Source: Plantactinospora mayteni (GTDB lineage: Bacteria; Actinomycetota; Actinomycetes; Mycobacteriales; Micromonosporaceae). From it: a stretch of DNA of 64,000 nt. Both the position numbers and the translations under genes were made by a program. The notes below the pieces were generated by a model, which saw nothing but the letters and a program-made list of their open reading frames with translations, was not told where the DNA came from and ran no database searches. Of the stretch, positions 42,984 through 51,959 are shown one piece after another. The stretch covers positions 248,001-312,000 of the forward strand of contig NZ_BONX01000012.1 in the NCBI RefSeq assembly GCF_016862935.1, given 5' to 3'. The first letter of the stretch is position 1, and each line of letters begins with the position of its first letter.

Positions 42984-44918
42984 ATGAGAACGAGACGCAC
43001 CATCGCCATGGCAGCCGCCACGGCGATGCTCACCGTGCTGTCGCTGTCACTGGCACCGGCGAGCCAGGCCGCGACGGCGCGTTACCCCCACCTCAATCCC
43101 GGCGGCCAGCCCCGGCTGACCGAACGGGTACCGGTCAACGTGGTGTTCCTCGGCTACGAGTCGAACCAGGTGTCCCGGTCGGCCTACCAGGCGGAACTGC
43201 CGCGCGGCTACGAGCCGGTGGTCCGGTCCCGGCTCGCCTACGGCGTCCAGGAGAAGCTGGGCCTGCACTACACGTACGACTACCGGATCAGTTACGCCGA
43301 CCGGCGCTACGAGGACCGGTTCTTCGGTGAACTCAAGCGGCTGTCCCGGCCGGCCCCGTTGACCTCGCTCCAGACGGAATACAACGCGCAGCAGCGCAAC
43401 GTCCTCGACATCACCTCGAATCATCAGATCGACGCGCCGAGCGTCGAGCGGTGGTTGGCGAAGAACCCGCCGGCCGGGGTGGACACCCGGCGGAACACCA
43501 TCTTCTTCATCAACTGGTACGGGCGGTCCGACTTCCGGTTCCACGTCTACACCAAGACCAACGAGCCGGACCCGGACACCGGATACAACTTCGGTGTCGA
43601 GCGGGACAGTCGCAAGCTCATCGCCTGGGGCGGTACCACGGCCAGGGACGAGGAGGACGGACTCGGCTCCACCCACCGGATCTGGTTCCACGACCTGTCG
43701 GCCGGCCCGGAGTCCTGGACCTCGAACTGGAACGTGGACGACCCGGACCTCGACGGCAACGGCGTCGAGGACTACCGGATGCCGCCGACCTGGGAATACA
43801 CCGCCGGTGGCTACCGGGCGCCGGGCAAGCTCGCCGGTGACCTCGGCCTGATCACCCGGTACGTCGCGCTGAACCTGCTCTTCACCAGCTCGCCGCTCTA
43901 TCCGGCGGAGCTGCCCACGGCCGAGCCGCCGCGCTCGATCAACCTGGACAGCAACGTCTACGAGGGCTGGCCGGGCGTGGACGCCTCGAAGACGTACGTC
44001 AAGCCGGACCTGCTCCTCTCCGAGCTGCGCGAACTGCGCTGGGGCAACCGGCTCGACTACGACAGCCAGGACCTGCCGTTCACCGGCGAGGCCGAGCGCT
44101 GCTACCGGCTGGCGGTCGAGGAGGACGTCTCCTGCTATCCGGAGACCGGCTTCCCCGGCTTCGCCAACTTCTATCTCCAGAACCAGAAGGAGCTGGCGCG
44201 TACCCAGGACGACCAGGGCCGGGTCGACTACGAGCTGCCGATGTTCAGCTACGCGGTACCGGAGGGCACCATCACCCCCGCCCTCGGGTTCGCCGACGAC
44301 AACTACGTCGACGGCACCCAGACGTACGTCTTCGGGTTCATCTCGCCGGAGATCGTCGCGGCCGGGTACGGGCTGACCACGACGCTGATCCACGAGGTGG
44401 GGCACCACATCGGGATGAGCCACCCGCACGACGGCTACGACAGCACGTCCGGAGTGGACTACGGGCCGGCCGACGAGTTCTACTTCGTGAACGCCGGTGA
44501 CCAGACCAACTCGATGATGAGCTACATCGACCTGAACTGGGACTTCAGCCAGTTCGACCACGACAACAGCGACCGGTTCCTGACGGCCGCGTACAACGAG
44601 GCGGCCAACCGGCTCGCTGCGGACGTACTCGACTCGCCCCGGTCGCACCGGGCCCGGGACGAGTTGGCGGCGGCGGACCGGCTACTCGGCAGGGCCAAGG
44701 CGGCGCTGGCCAACCACCAGTACGCCACCGCGCACGCCTACGCCGACCAGGCGTACGCCGAGGTGGTCGACGGCGCCCGCCAGGCGGGTGTACCGACCGA
44801 CAAGGTTGCCACGCAGATGACGGCGGAGGCGAAGGCCGCCCGGACCAGTGTCGAGGCGGACCAACCGCACGAGTTCATCGACAGCCTCGACCCGGAGGGG
44901 CCGCGCAGCCAGCCCTGA
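42984..44918 (+). CDS. secreted zinc metalloprotease-like protein
   Basis: A 644-residue exported protein. The signal peptide is at 1-28 (MAAATAMLTVLSLSLAPASQA-ATA region). The zinc motif HEVGHHIGMSH (H470, E471, H474, H480) and a nearby methionine turn NSMMSYIDLNW are of metzincin type. The N-terminal 440 residues are not a family I can name; the last 100 residues are helical and alanine-rich. The start is the ATG at 42984, with GGAAGG and AGGA upstream; the frame is open for 74 more codons. It is monocistronic and ends before a very strong hairpin. Confidence 0.85.
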   Translation: MRTRRTIAMAAATAMLTVLSLSLAPASQAATARYPHLNPGGQPRLTERVPVNVVFLGYESNQVSRSAYQAELPRGYEPVVRSRLAYGVQEKLGLHYTYDYRISYADRRYEDRFFGELKRLSRPAPLTSLQTEYNAQQRNVLDITSNHQIDAPSVERWLAKNPPAGVDTRRNTIFFINWYGRSDFRFHVYTKTNEPDPDTGYNFGVERDSRKLIAWGGTTARDEEDGLGSTHRIWFHDLSAGPESWTSNWNVDDPDLDGNGVEDYRMPPTWEYTAGGYRAPGKLAGDLGLITRYVALNLLFTSSPLYPAELPTAEPPRSINLDSNVYEGWPGVDASKTYVKPDLLLSELRELRWGNRLDYDSQDLPFTGEAERCYRLAVEEDVSCYPETGFPGFANFYLQNQKELARTQDDQGRVDYELPMFSYAVPEGTITPALGFADDNYVDGTQTYVFGFISPEIVAAGYGLTTTLIHEVGHHIGMSHPHDGYDSTSGVDYGPADEFYFVNAGDQTNSMMSYIDLNWDFSQFDHDNSDRFLTAAYNEAANRLAADVLDSPRSHRARDELAAADRLLGRAKAALANHQYATAHAYADQAYAEVVDGARQAGVPTDKVATQMTAEAKAARTSVEADQPHEFIDSLDPEGPRSQP

Positions 44919-44955
44919 CGGACCGCCGCCCGCCGCCGGCGGGAGGGCGCGCCGG

Positions 44956-45001
44956 ATTGTGGGCTGTTACTAGCCCTAGAGGGGTAGTAACAGCCCACAA
45001 T
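44956..45001. terminator. perfect 17-bp hairpin terminator
   Basis: The arm ATTGTGGGCTGTTACTA is exactly complementary to 44985-45001, and the 12-base loop has an inner CCC/GGG pairing. It is distinctly A/T-richer than its surroundings, 38 bp after the protease stop. Confidence 0.85.
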
Positions 45002-45127
45002 TCGTTAGAGCCCGTCACAGCCGGCCCGGCGTGGTCCGGGGGTTGGGGTGGGCGGCGGGTGGGGCGGGCGGGGCGGCCGGGTGGAAACCCGGTCGTGGCG
45101 GTGTCGATGATCGAGCAGGATGGCGGG

Positions 45128-45925
45128 GTGAGTAGGCGGCTGAGGGCGATCGCCCAGGAGACGGTGGCGGTACTGGACCGGGGGTCCTACCGGACCGAGC
45201 AGGGCGGGCAGGTGGCCCTCGGCGACGAGCTGGCCCGGGCGGTGGCCGGCACCCGGCTGCTGCTGCCCGACGAACTCCTGCCCCCGCCGGAGCCGCTGGC
45301 CGACCCGCCCACCGTCGAGGTGACCGACGAATCCAGCCTGGCGGCGTGCCGGCGACTCGACGGCGACCGGGCCTGCCTGGTCTTCGCCTCGGCCCGCAAC
45401 CCCGGCGGCGGTTTCCTGAACGGTGCCCAGGCCCAGGAGGAGAGCATCGCCCGCGCCTCGGGGCTCTATCCGTGTCTCCGGGCCGCCTGGGACTTCTACC
45501 TCGCACACCGGGCCGACCCGGACCTCGCCTACAGCGACCGGGTCGTCTACTCCCCGCAGGTGCCCGTGTTCCGGGACGACCGGGGCACCCCGCTGGCAAC
45601 GCCGTACCCGATCTCGTTCCTGACCTCGGCGGCGCCCAACCTCTCCGCGATGCGGCGCAACCAGCCCGACCGGGTGGGTGACGTCCCGGCCATCCTGCGC
45701 CGGCGGGCCGGCCGGGTGCTGGCGGTTGCCGCCGGGTACGGGCACCGACAGCTCGTCCTCGGCGCCTGGGGCTGCGGCGTCTTCGGCAACGACCCGGCGA
45801 CCGTGGCGACGGCGTTCGCCGAGGCGCTCCGGGAGAGCCCGTGGTTCGAGCGGGTGGTCTTCGCCGTACTGGACCGGGAGCGTGGCACACCGACCCTCGC
45901 CGCGTTCCAGAAGGTCTTCCGGTGA
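45128..45925 (+). CDS. TIGR02452 family protein, microbial PARG-like
   Basis: A 265-residue protein of the TIGR02452/DUF2263 group, related to bacterial poly(ADP-ribose) glycohydrolase. The catalytic signature is present: a GGG loop followed by QEE in NPGGGFLNGAQAQEES at about 91-106. It would hydrolyse ADP-ribose chains or related ADP-ribosylated targets. I use the GTG at 45128 (MSRRLRAIAQETVAVL), with GGATGGCGGG just before it; an in-frame ATG at 45107 is possible. No ADP-ribosyltransferase is adjacent. Confidence 0.83.
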   Translation: MSRRLRAIAQETVAVLDRGSYRTEQGGQVALGDELARAVAGTRLLLPDELLPPPEPLADPPTVEVTDESSLAACRRLDGDRACLVFASARNPGGGFLNGAQAQEESIARASGLYPCLRAAWDFYLAHRADPDLAYSDRVVYSPQVPVFRDDRGTPLATPYPISFLTSAAPNLSAMRRNQPDRVGDVPAILRRRAGRVLAVAAGYGHRQLVLGAWGCGVFGNDPATVATAFAEALRESPWFERVVFAVLDRERGTPTLAAFQKVFR

Positions 45926-45959
45926 CCGGCCCGGGCCAATACTCCCCCGCGCCCGCCAG

Positions 45960-46643
45960 CTAGCCCGGTGCGCCGCCCGGTCGGTCGCCGAAGGTGGTCA
46001 GGTCGCGGTTCTCCAGTACCCGTCGGGGATAGCCACGTTCGGCGACGCCGAGCATCGCCAATCCGAGCTGCTCGGTGGTGGTGACGGCACGCGGAAACGC
46101 CCGCCGCAGTGCCGGGGCGAGCGGCGCGATCGCCGCGTAGAGGACGCGGTACGTCCGGGTCTTCGACCGGATGCCGTGCAGCGGCTGGATGAAGCCGGGC
46201 CGGAAGGCGTACGCGTTCGGCAGCAGCCGGAGCAGCTCGTTCTCGGTCCGGCCCTTGACCCGGGCCCACATGGTGCGGCCCCGCTCGGTGCTGTCGGTGC
46301 CCTGCCCGGAGACGTAGACGAAGGTCAGCTCGGGACTGGCGTCCGCCAGGACCCGCGCGGCGGCCATCGTGACGTCGTGGGTGATCCGGGTGTAGTCGGC
46401 CTCGCTCATCCGGAACGAGGAGACCCCGAGGCAGAAGAAGCAGGCGTCGGCCCCGGCGAACTCCTCCGCCGCACCGGTGAAGTCGAGGAAGTCCGTCCAG
46501 ACCAGCTCACGCAGTTTCGGGTCCCGCTGCCCGGTCGGGGCGCGGACGACCGCGAGCACGCTCTCGACCTGCGGGTCCCGCAGGCACTCCCGGAGCACGC
46601 CCTGCCCCACCATGCCGGTCGCACCGAACAGGATGACCTTCAT
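45960..46643 (-). CDS. NAD(P)-binding atypical SDR protein
   Basis: A 227-residue protein with an N-terminal GATGMVGQG nucleotide-binding motif (residues 8-16). It resembles the HTATIP2/YbjT-like atypical SDR group: FVYVSGQGTD holds the serine, while the YxxxK is replaced by ARVKGRTENEL and RPGFIQP follows. It probably binds NADP as a quinone reductase or regulator. The ATG at 46643 follows GGAGAGG. It is convergent with the TIGR02452 gene and 67 bp after an aldo/keto reductase on the same strand. Confidence 0.83.
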   Translation of the reverse strand: MKVILFGATGMVGQGVLRECLRDPQVESVLAVVRAPTGQRDPKLRELVWTDFLDFTGAAEEFAGADACFFCLGVSSFRMSEADYTRITHDVTMAAARVLADASPELTFVYVSGQGTDSTERGRTMWARVKGRTENELLRLLPNAYAFRPGFIQPLHGIRSKTRTYRVLYAAIAPLAPALRRAFPRAVTTTEQLGLAMLGVAERGYPRRVLENRDLTTFGDRPGGAPG

Positions 46644-46710
46644 GCCGTGCCTCTCCGGGCCGTCGGTTGTGCCGGGCCGCCGAGTGGCTTCGGCGGGCGC
46701 CGGTGCCAGG

Positions 46711-47748
46711 CTATCCGGCGGCGGGTACCGGGGCGGCCCAGTCGGGTTTGACCGCCATCATCTGGGCGGTCTTGGTCGCGTCGGTCTCGACCAGGTCGCC
46801 CAGCGTCTCGTCGATCCGGCGCATCAGCGCGTCGTCGAGGCGTACGCCGGCCGCCGCCGCGTTCTCGGTGACCTGCTCCGGCCGGGACGCCCCGATCAGC
46901 GCGGTACTGACGGCGGGTCGCCGCAGCGTCCAGGCGATGGCGAGTTGGGCCATCGACAGGCCGGCCTCGTCGGCGATCGGGCGCAGCTCCTGGACCTGCT
47001 GGAGCAGCCGGTCACCGAGTACCCGCCGGATGAACGTCGGCGCCCGGCCGCCGCTGGCCGCCCGGGAACCCTGCGGTGGCGCCTGGCCGGGCCGGTACTT
47101 GCCGGTCAGCACCCCCTGGGCGAGCGGCTGGAAGGCGATCTGGCCGATTCCCTCCGTCTCGCACAGCGGCACCACCTCGGGCTCGATCACCCGCCAGAGC
47201 ATGTTGTATTGCGGCTGGTTGGCGACGATCCGGTTGCGCAGTCCGAGCTGGTCGGCGACGTCCAGGGCGGCCCGGATCTGCGCCGCCGTCCACTCCGAGA
47301 CGCCTAGATAGCGCACTTTGCCCTGCCGGACCAGATCCTCGAAGGCGAGCAGCGTCTCCGCCAGCGGAGTCCGGTCGTCGAAGCGGTGCGCCTGGTAGAG
47401 GTCGACGTAGTCGGTGCCGAGCCGGCGCAGCGAGGCGTGGCAGGACTCCAGGACGTGCTTGCGGGACAGGCCCCGGTCGTTGGGGCCGTCGCCGGTGGGC
47501 AGGCAGACCTTGGTCGCGATCTCCAGCGACTCGCGGCGTACTCCGCGCAGCGCCTCGCCGAGCAGCTCCTCGGCGGCGCCCAGGGCGTAGACGTCGGCGG
47601 TGTCGAAGGTGGTGATCCCGGCGTCCAGCGCGGCCCGTACGCAGCTCAGCGCCGCTTCCCGCGCCACCAGCTCGCCGTGGGTGAGCCAGTTCCCGTAGGT
47701 GATCTCGCTGACCAGCAGGCCGCTGCGGCCGAGGTGACGGTGCTCCAT
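46711..47748 (-). CDS. aldo/keto reductase, Kv-beta-like group
   Basis: A 345-residue aldo/keto reductase with the full tetrad: FDTADVYALG, IATKVC and LYQAHRFDD. The C-terminal GASRPEQVTENAAA binds the cofactor phosphate. The sequence resembles the potassium-channel-beta/YghZ group (AKR6/AKR14-like). The ATG at 47748 has a TAGGCT box 8 bases upstream and no strong ribosome site. It is the third aldo/keto reductase within 9 kb; the three are not close copies of each other. Confidence 0.9.
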   Translation of the reverse strand: MEHRHLGRSGLLVSEITYGNWLTHGELVAREAALSCVRAALDAGITTFDTADVYALGAAEELLGEALRGVRRESLEIATKVCLPTGDGPNDRGLSRKHVLESCHASLRRLGTDYVDLYQAHRFDDRTPLAETLLAFEDLVRQGKVRYLGVSEWTAAQIRAALDVADQLGLRNRIVANQPQYNMLWRVIEPEVVPLCETEGIGQIAFQPLAQGVLTGKYRPGQAPPQGSRAASGGRAPTFIRRVLGDRLLQQVQELRPIADEAGLSMAQLAIAWTLRRPAVSTALIGASRPEQVTENAAAAGVRLDDALMRRIDETLGDLVETDATKTAQMMAVKPDWAAPVPAAG

Positions 47749-47821
47749 GGCGGCCCAGCCTAACCAAGATCCGTAACTGTCGCCCGCCCGCTGTGTGCCT
47801 TACCACCACCTCCGCTCGGGC

Positions 47822-48856
47822 TCAGCGGCCGTCGAGCAGGGGTTGGCGGGGATCCCACGGCGGCAGCTCACCGGCAGTGTCCCGGCGTCGTCGGGCCATC
47901 GCCGACAGCGCCTCCAGCACCACCCGGTTGCCGAGATAGGCGGTCACCTCCGCCTGGTCGTACGGCGGCGCCACCTCGACCACGTCCACCCCGACCACCG
48001 GCAGTTCGTAGCAGCACCGCCGGACCGCGTCCAGCAGTTGCCGGGTGGTCAGCCCGCCCGGTTCCGGGGTGCCGGTGCCGGGCGCCATGCCCGGGTCGAC
48101 CACGTCCACGTCGACCGAGAGGAAGACGCCGTCGCAGTCGTCCAGCGCGATCGCGTACGCCTCGGCGAGGCATTCGTCCAGCCCCCGGGCGACGATCTCG
48201 GTCATCTCGTACGACCGCATCTGCCCGGCGGCCATCCAGGCCAACGTCTCCGGCCCCGGCCAGTACCCGCGCAGTCCGATCTGGAGGAACCGGTCGGCCC
48301 GGACCGCTCCCGACTCGATCAGCCGACGCATCGGCTGGCCGTGCCCGTAGAGCGAGCCGTGCTCGATGGTGCCGGTGTCGGCGTGCGCGTCGAAGTGCAC
48401 CATCGAGACCCGGCCGTAGCCGAGGTGCCGGGCCACCCCGGTCGCGTCCGGCAACGCGATCGAGTGGTCCCCGCCGAGTACCACCGGAACCGCGCCGGAG
48501 CGGACGACCGCGTACACGGCCTCCTCCAGCGCGCCGAGCGAGCGTACGGCGTCGCCGCCGAACATCTCGACGTCTCCGGCGTCGTAGACGGTCAGCTCGC
48601 GCAACGGGTCGACCCGGAGCGCCAGGGACGGGCGGGAGCCGTCGTGCGGCAGGTAGCACGCCTGCCGGATCGCCGACGGACCGAACCGGGTGCCGGGGCG
48701 GTGCGAGGTGCCGCCGTCGTACGGGGCACCGACGATGACGACGTTCGCGTCGGCGTACGTGTCGGGGTCGTTGAGGGTGCAGCGGGGAACGCCGAGGAAG
48801 GTGAGATCCGGCCCGTACATCGCTCCCGATCGCGTCATCCGGACAGTCTCGTTCAT
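47822..48856 (-). CDS. agmatinase/ureohydrolase
   Basis: A 344-residue manganese enzyme of the arginase superfamily. The metal ligands are seen in VLGGDHSIALP, VHFDAHADTG and SVDVDVVDPGMAPGTG. It cleaves urea from agmatine or a guanidino compound such as guanidinobutyrate. It is the last gene of a leftward set after a polyamine-type ABC transporter, so uptake and breakdown of a polyamine-like compound probably go together. The ATG at 48856 has GGGGAGCGGG before it, 65 bp after the permease stop. Confidence 0.9.
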   Translation of the reverse strand: MNETVRMTRSGAMYGPDLTFLGVPRCTLNDPDTYADANVVIVGAPYDGGTSHRPGTRFGPSAIRQACYLPHDGSRPSLALRVDPLRELTVYDAGDVEMFGGDAVRSLGALEEAVYAVVRSGAVPVVLGGDHSIALPDATGVARHLGYGRVSMVHFDAHADTGTIEHGSLYGHGQPMRRLIESGAVRADRFLQIGLRGYWPGPETLAWMAAGQMRSYEMTEIVARGLDECLAEAYAIALDDCDGVFLSVDVDVVDPGMAPGTGTPEPGGLTTRQLLDAVRRCCYELPVVGVDVVEVAPPYDQAEVTAYLGNRVVLEALSAMARRRRDTAGELPPWDPRQPLLDGR

Positions 48857-48921
48857 CGGACCCGCTCCCCGCTCGACCCGATCCCGCCGATCAGGGCCGC
48901 CGGCAGTCGGGTCCGTGACAG

Positions 48922-49905
48922 TCAGCGCCGGCCACGAGTGCTACGGCGACTGCGAGTGCTACGGCTGCTGCGAGTGCTACGCCGGCCGAGGCGGGACGCG
49001 GCCAGCATCAGCAGCGCGACCGCGAACATCGCGGTACCGACCACGTTCACCTGGGGCGGGATGCCGCGCTGGCTGGCGCCCCAGACGTACATCGGGAACG
49101 TGACGGTGGTGCCGGAGTTGAAGTTGGTGACGACGAAGTCGTCGAAGGAGAGCGAGAAGGCGAGCAGTGCGGCGGCGGCGATGCCGGGCAGCACCAGCGG
49201 CAGGGTGACTCGGCGGAACGCCTGCCACTCGCTGGCGTACAGGTCCATCGCCGCCTCCTCCAGCCGACCGTCCATTCCGGACAGGCGAGCCCGGACGGTC
49301 ACCACCACGAACGAGACGCAGAACATCACGTGCGCGATCACCACGGTCCAGAAGCCCTGCGGGATGCCGGCGGCCACCAGCAGGGCGAGCAGCGAGGTGC
49401 CGAGTACCACCTCCGGGGTGGCGACCGGGGCCAGTACCAGCACGTTGACCGCCGCCCGTCCCCGGAACCGGTGCCGGACCAGCGCGAACGCCATCAGCGT
49501 GCCGAGTACGGTCGAGACCGCCGTGGCCACGAACCCCACCTGTACGCTGCGCAGCACCGCCGCGCACATACCCGGCCCGGCACACGGGTCCCGCCAGTTG
49601 TCCAGGGTGAACTCCGCGAAGTCGTACGACAGCCGGCTCGACGGCTGGTTGAACGACAGCCCGGCCACCACCGCCACCGGCAGCAGCAGATAACCGAGCA
49701 CCAGCGCGGCGACCGCCAACACCCAGTGGTCGGCAACGAACCGCCCGAACCTGTCCGCGACGAACCGCCCGAACCTCTCCGCGACGAACCGCCCCAACCT
49801 GTCCGCGGCGAACCGCCCGAACCCGATAGCGACGAACCGCGCGAACGTGTCGGCGGCGAACCGCCCGAACCTGACGGCGGCGAACCGCCCGAACCGGCCG
49901 CCCAC
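48922..49905 (-). CDS. potC: polyamine-type ABC transporter permease, PotC-like, with repeat-expanded ends
   Basis: A 327-residue inner-membrane permease. Residues 61 on are normal PotC: helix WVLAVAALVLGYLLLPVAVV, then the coupling-helix EEAAMDLYASEWQAFRRVTLP, and SFDDFVVTNF. Residues 1-60 are seven octapeptide repeats of the pattern RFGRFVAD, and the C-terminus is an arginine/serine repeat (RSTRSSRSTRSRR). Both ends are encoded by tandem DNA repeats, which PotC proteins do not usually have. The GTG at 49905 is two bases after the PotB-like stop, so translation is coupled; an internal start after the repeats cannot be excluded. Confidence 0.85.
   Translation of the reverse strand: MGGRFGRFAAVRFGRFAADTFARFVAIGFGRFAADRLGRFVAERFGRFVADRFGRFVADHWVLAVAALVLGYLLLPVAVVAGLSFNQPSSRLSYDFAEFTLDNWRDPCAGPGMCAAVLRSVQVGFVATAVSTVLGTLMAFALVRHRFRGRAAVNVLVLAPVATPEVVLGTSLLALLVAAGIPQGFWTVVIAHVMFCVSFVVVTVRARLSGMDGRLEEAAMDLYASEWQAFRRVTLPLVLPGIAAAALLAFSLSFDDFVVTNFNSGTTVTFPMYVWGASQRGIPPQVNVVGTAMFAVALLMLAASRLGRRSTRSSRSTRSRRSTRGRR
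48935..48980. repeat. 18-bp tandem repeat in the PotC-like C-terminus
   Basis: CGAGTGCTACGGC-type 18-bp units at 48935, 48953 and (partial) 48971 encode the repeated Arg-Ser-Thr-Arg tail of the permease. Confidence 0.85.
49737..49904. repeat. 24-bp minisatellite in the PotC-like N-terminus
   Basis: Seven 24-bp units starting with CGAACCG lie at 49737, 49761, 49785, 49809, 49833, 49857 and 49881. They are in frame and encode seven variants of an eight-residue unit. They occupy the whole start of the gene up to the first transmembrane helix. Confidence 0.95.
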
Positions 49906-49907
49906 GG

Positions 49908-50765
49908 CTACCCTGCCTCCGCAGGCCCGGCCCGGCGCAGCCAGCCGATCACCAGCGCCAGGATCGCCACCATCAGCAGCACGGACAGGGCGGCGCCCTG
50001 CGGATAGTCCAGCCGGACCAGGAATGCCGCGTCGATCACGTTGCCGACCATGTATTCGTTGGGGGTGCCGAGGAGTTCGGCGTTGACGTAGTCGCCGGTG
50101 GCCGGGATGAAGGTGAGCAGCGTGCCGGCCACCACCCCGGGCATCGACAGCGGCAGGGTGACCCGCCGGAACACCTGGGCCGGTCGGGCGAAGAGGTCAC
50201 CGGCCGCCTCCAGCAGTCGCGGGTCGAGTCGTTGGAGGCTGGCGTAGAGCGGCAGCACCATGAACGGCAGGTAGCAGTAGGTCAGGCTGGTGACCACCGC
50301 GGCCGGGGTGGCGAGCAGCCGTCCGTCCGGGGCGAGCAGGTGCAGGTCGCGCAGCAGGCCGACCACGGCGCCGCCGTCGGAGAGGACGGTCTTCCAGGCC
50401 AGCGTCCGGACCAGGAAGCTGGTGAACATCGGCGCCACCACGCAGACCAGCAGCAGGTACTGCCAGCGCCCGGCGCGCAGCGCGATCACGTACGCGAGCG
50501 GGTAGCCGAGTAGCAGCGCCAGCAGGGTCGCCAGCCCGGCATAGCCGAAGGAACGGCCGAGTTGTGCGCCGTACGCCGCCACCGCGTCCGGGTAGTTGCC
50601 GAACGACCAGGTCATCGCATAGCCGCTGGTCAGCGAGCCGGCCGGGTCGTAGAGGCTGGTCGCCGCGAGCTGCACCGCCGGGGCCAGGAAGAAGAGCACC
50701 AGCCAGAGCAGCCCGGGCAACAACAGGAGGTACGGCACCACCCGCCCACGCCCGGACCGGCTCAC
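49908..50765 (-). CDS. potB: polyamine-type ABC transporter permease, PotB-like
   Basis: A 285-residue permease with six hydrophobic segments (PYLLLLPGLLWLVLFFLAP first) and the coupling motif EAAGDLFARPAQVFRRVTLP. It forms the membrane channel with the PotC-like protein. The GTG at 50765 overlaps the ATPase stop in GTGA, so the genes are translationally coupled; the frame is open upstream but only within the ATPase gene. Confidence 0.9.
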   Translation of the reverse strand: MSRSGRGRVVPYLLLLPGLLWLVLFFLAPAVQLAATSLYDPAGSLTSGYAMTWSFGNYPDAVAAYGAQLGRSFGYAGLATLLALLLGYPLAYVIALRAGRWQYLLLVCVVAPMFTSFLVRTLAWKTVLSDGGAVVGLLRDLHLLAPDGRLLATPAAVVTSLTYCYLPFMVLPLYASLQRLDPRLLEAAGDLFARPAQVFRRVTLPLSMPGVVAGTLLTFIPATGDYVNAELLGTPNEYMVGNVIDAAFLVRLDYPQGAALSVLLMVAILALVIGWLRRAGPAEAG

Positions 50766-51955
50766 TCCCGCCCCGCCCGCACCGCCGCCGCCGCAGCAGC
50801 CGCAGCCGCAGCCGCATCGTCGTGCAGATCGTGGTGCAGACAGTGGTGCAGACAGTGGTGCGGATCGTGGTGCAGCAGGAAGGCGTGCCGGGGATGCCAG
50901 TGGGCCAGTACCGGGCTGCCGGCCGGGATCCGGGCCGATTCCCCGTCGGCGGCGGCGAAGACCGACAGCTCGACCCCGGCACCGGTCCGCACCGAGTATT
51001 CGGTGCTGACCCCGAAATAGCCGACATCGGTGACCGTGCCGTCCAGCCACTGGTGCCCGGCCGGCACCTGTTCCGCCGTACCGACCAGCCGCACCTTCTC
51101 CGGCCGTACCCCGAGCAGCACCGCACCCGAGTCGACCCGGGACCTGGCCGACGGCACCGAGAACCGCCGCCCGTACGCCTCGACCAGCAGGTCGTCCCCA
51201 CTGCGCCCGTTCACCGTGCCGGCGAGCAGGTTGGACCGGCCCAGGAAGGTGGCCACGAAGGCGGTGGCCGGGAACTCGTACAGCTCGGCCGGGGTGCCGA
51301 GTTGCTCGACCCGGCCGGCGTTCATCACCGCCACCGTGTCGGCGAGGGTCATCGCCTCCTCCTGGTCGTGCGTGACGTGCACGAAGGTGCCGCCGACCTC
51401 GGTACGCAACCGCCGCAGTTCGCCCTGCATCCGGCGGCGCAGCGCCAGGTCGAGCGCGCCGAGTGGTTCGTCCAGCAGCAGTACCCGGGGCCGGTTGACC
51501 AGAGCCCGGGCCAGCGCCACCCGCTGCTGCTGCCCACCGGAGAGCTGCTCCGGTCGGTGCCGCTCGTACCCGTCGAGCTGCACCAGCGACAGCATCCGGC
51601 GCACCTGCCCGGCCACCTCCGGTACGCCCCGCCGCCGCAGTCCGAACGCGACGTTCTCGAAGACGTCCAGGTGTGGAAAGAGCGCGTAGCTCTGGAACAC
51701 CGTGTTCACCGGCCGCCGGTACGGCCGCAGCCGGGTGATGTCCTCGTCGCCGAGCAGGATCCGGCCACCGGTCGGCTCGGTCAGCCCCGCCACCATCCGC
51801 AGGGTGGTGGTCTTGCCGCAGCCGGAGGGCCCGAGCAGTGCGAAGAAGGAGCCGGCCGGCACGGTCAGGTCGAGCCGGTCCACGACGGTGACAGCGCCGA
51901 ACCGCTTGCTGAGCCCCACCAGCCGCAGCGCACCGGACGGCTCCTCCACGACCAT
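50762..51955 (-). CDS. potA: polyamine-type ABC transporter ATPase, PotA-like, with His-rich tail
   Basis: A 397-residue ATP-binding subunit. Walker A GPSGCGKTTT at about 43, Q-loop VFQSYALFPH, signature LSGGQQQR, Walker B VLLLDEP and the switch HVTHDQEEA are all intact; a TOBE domain follows from about 285. The last 40 residues are unusual: a histidine/cysteine run (HHDPHHCLHHCLHHDLHDD) and then eleven alanines. The DNA under it is a 12-bp tandem repeat and a GCN-type run. The ATG at 51955 lies 4 bp after the binding-protein stop. Confidence 0.92.
   Translation of the reverse strand: MVVEEPSGALRLVGLSKRFGAVTVVDRLDLTVPAGSFFALLGPSGCGKTTTLRMVAGLTEPTGGRILLGDEDITRLRPYRRPVNTVFQSYALFPHLDVFENVAFGLRRRGVPEVAGQVRRMLSLVQLDGYERHRPEQLSGGQQQRVALARALVNRPRVLLLDEPLGALDLALRRRMQGELRRLRTEVGGTFVHVTHDQEEAMTLADTVAVMNAGRVEQLGTPAELYEFPATAFVATFLGRSNLLAGTVNGRSGDDLLVEAYGRRFSVPSARSRVDSGAVLLGVRPEKVRLVGTAEQVPAGHQWLDGTVTDVGYFGVSTEYSVRTGAGVELSVFAAADGESARIPAGSPVLAHWHPRHAFLLHHDPHHCLHHCLHHDLHDDAAAAAAAAAAAVRAGRE
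50825..50872. repeat. 12-bp tandem repeat encoding the histidine-rich tail
   Basis: Four 12-bp units (CAGATCGTGGTG, CAGACAGTGGTG twice, CGGATCGTGGTG) read in the ATPase frame as His-His plus two variable residues. A GCC/GCA/GCG alanine run follows at 50786-50818. Confidence 0.93.
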
Positions 51956-51959
51956 CCCG

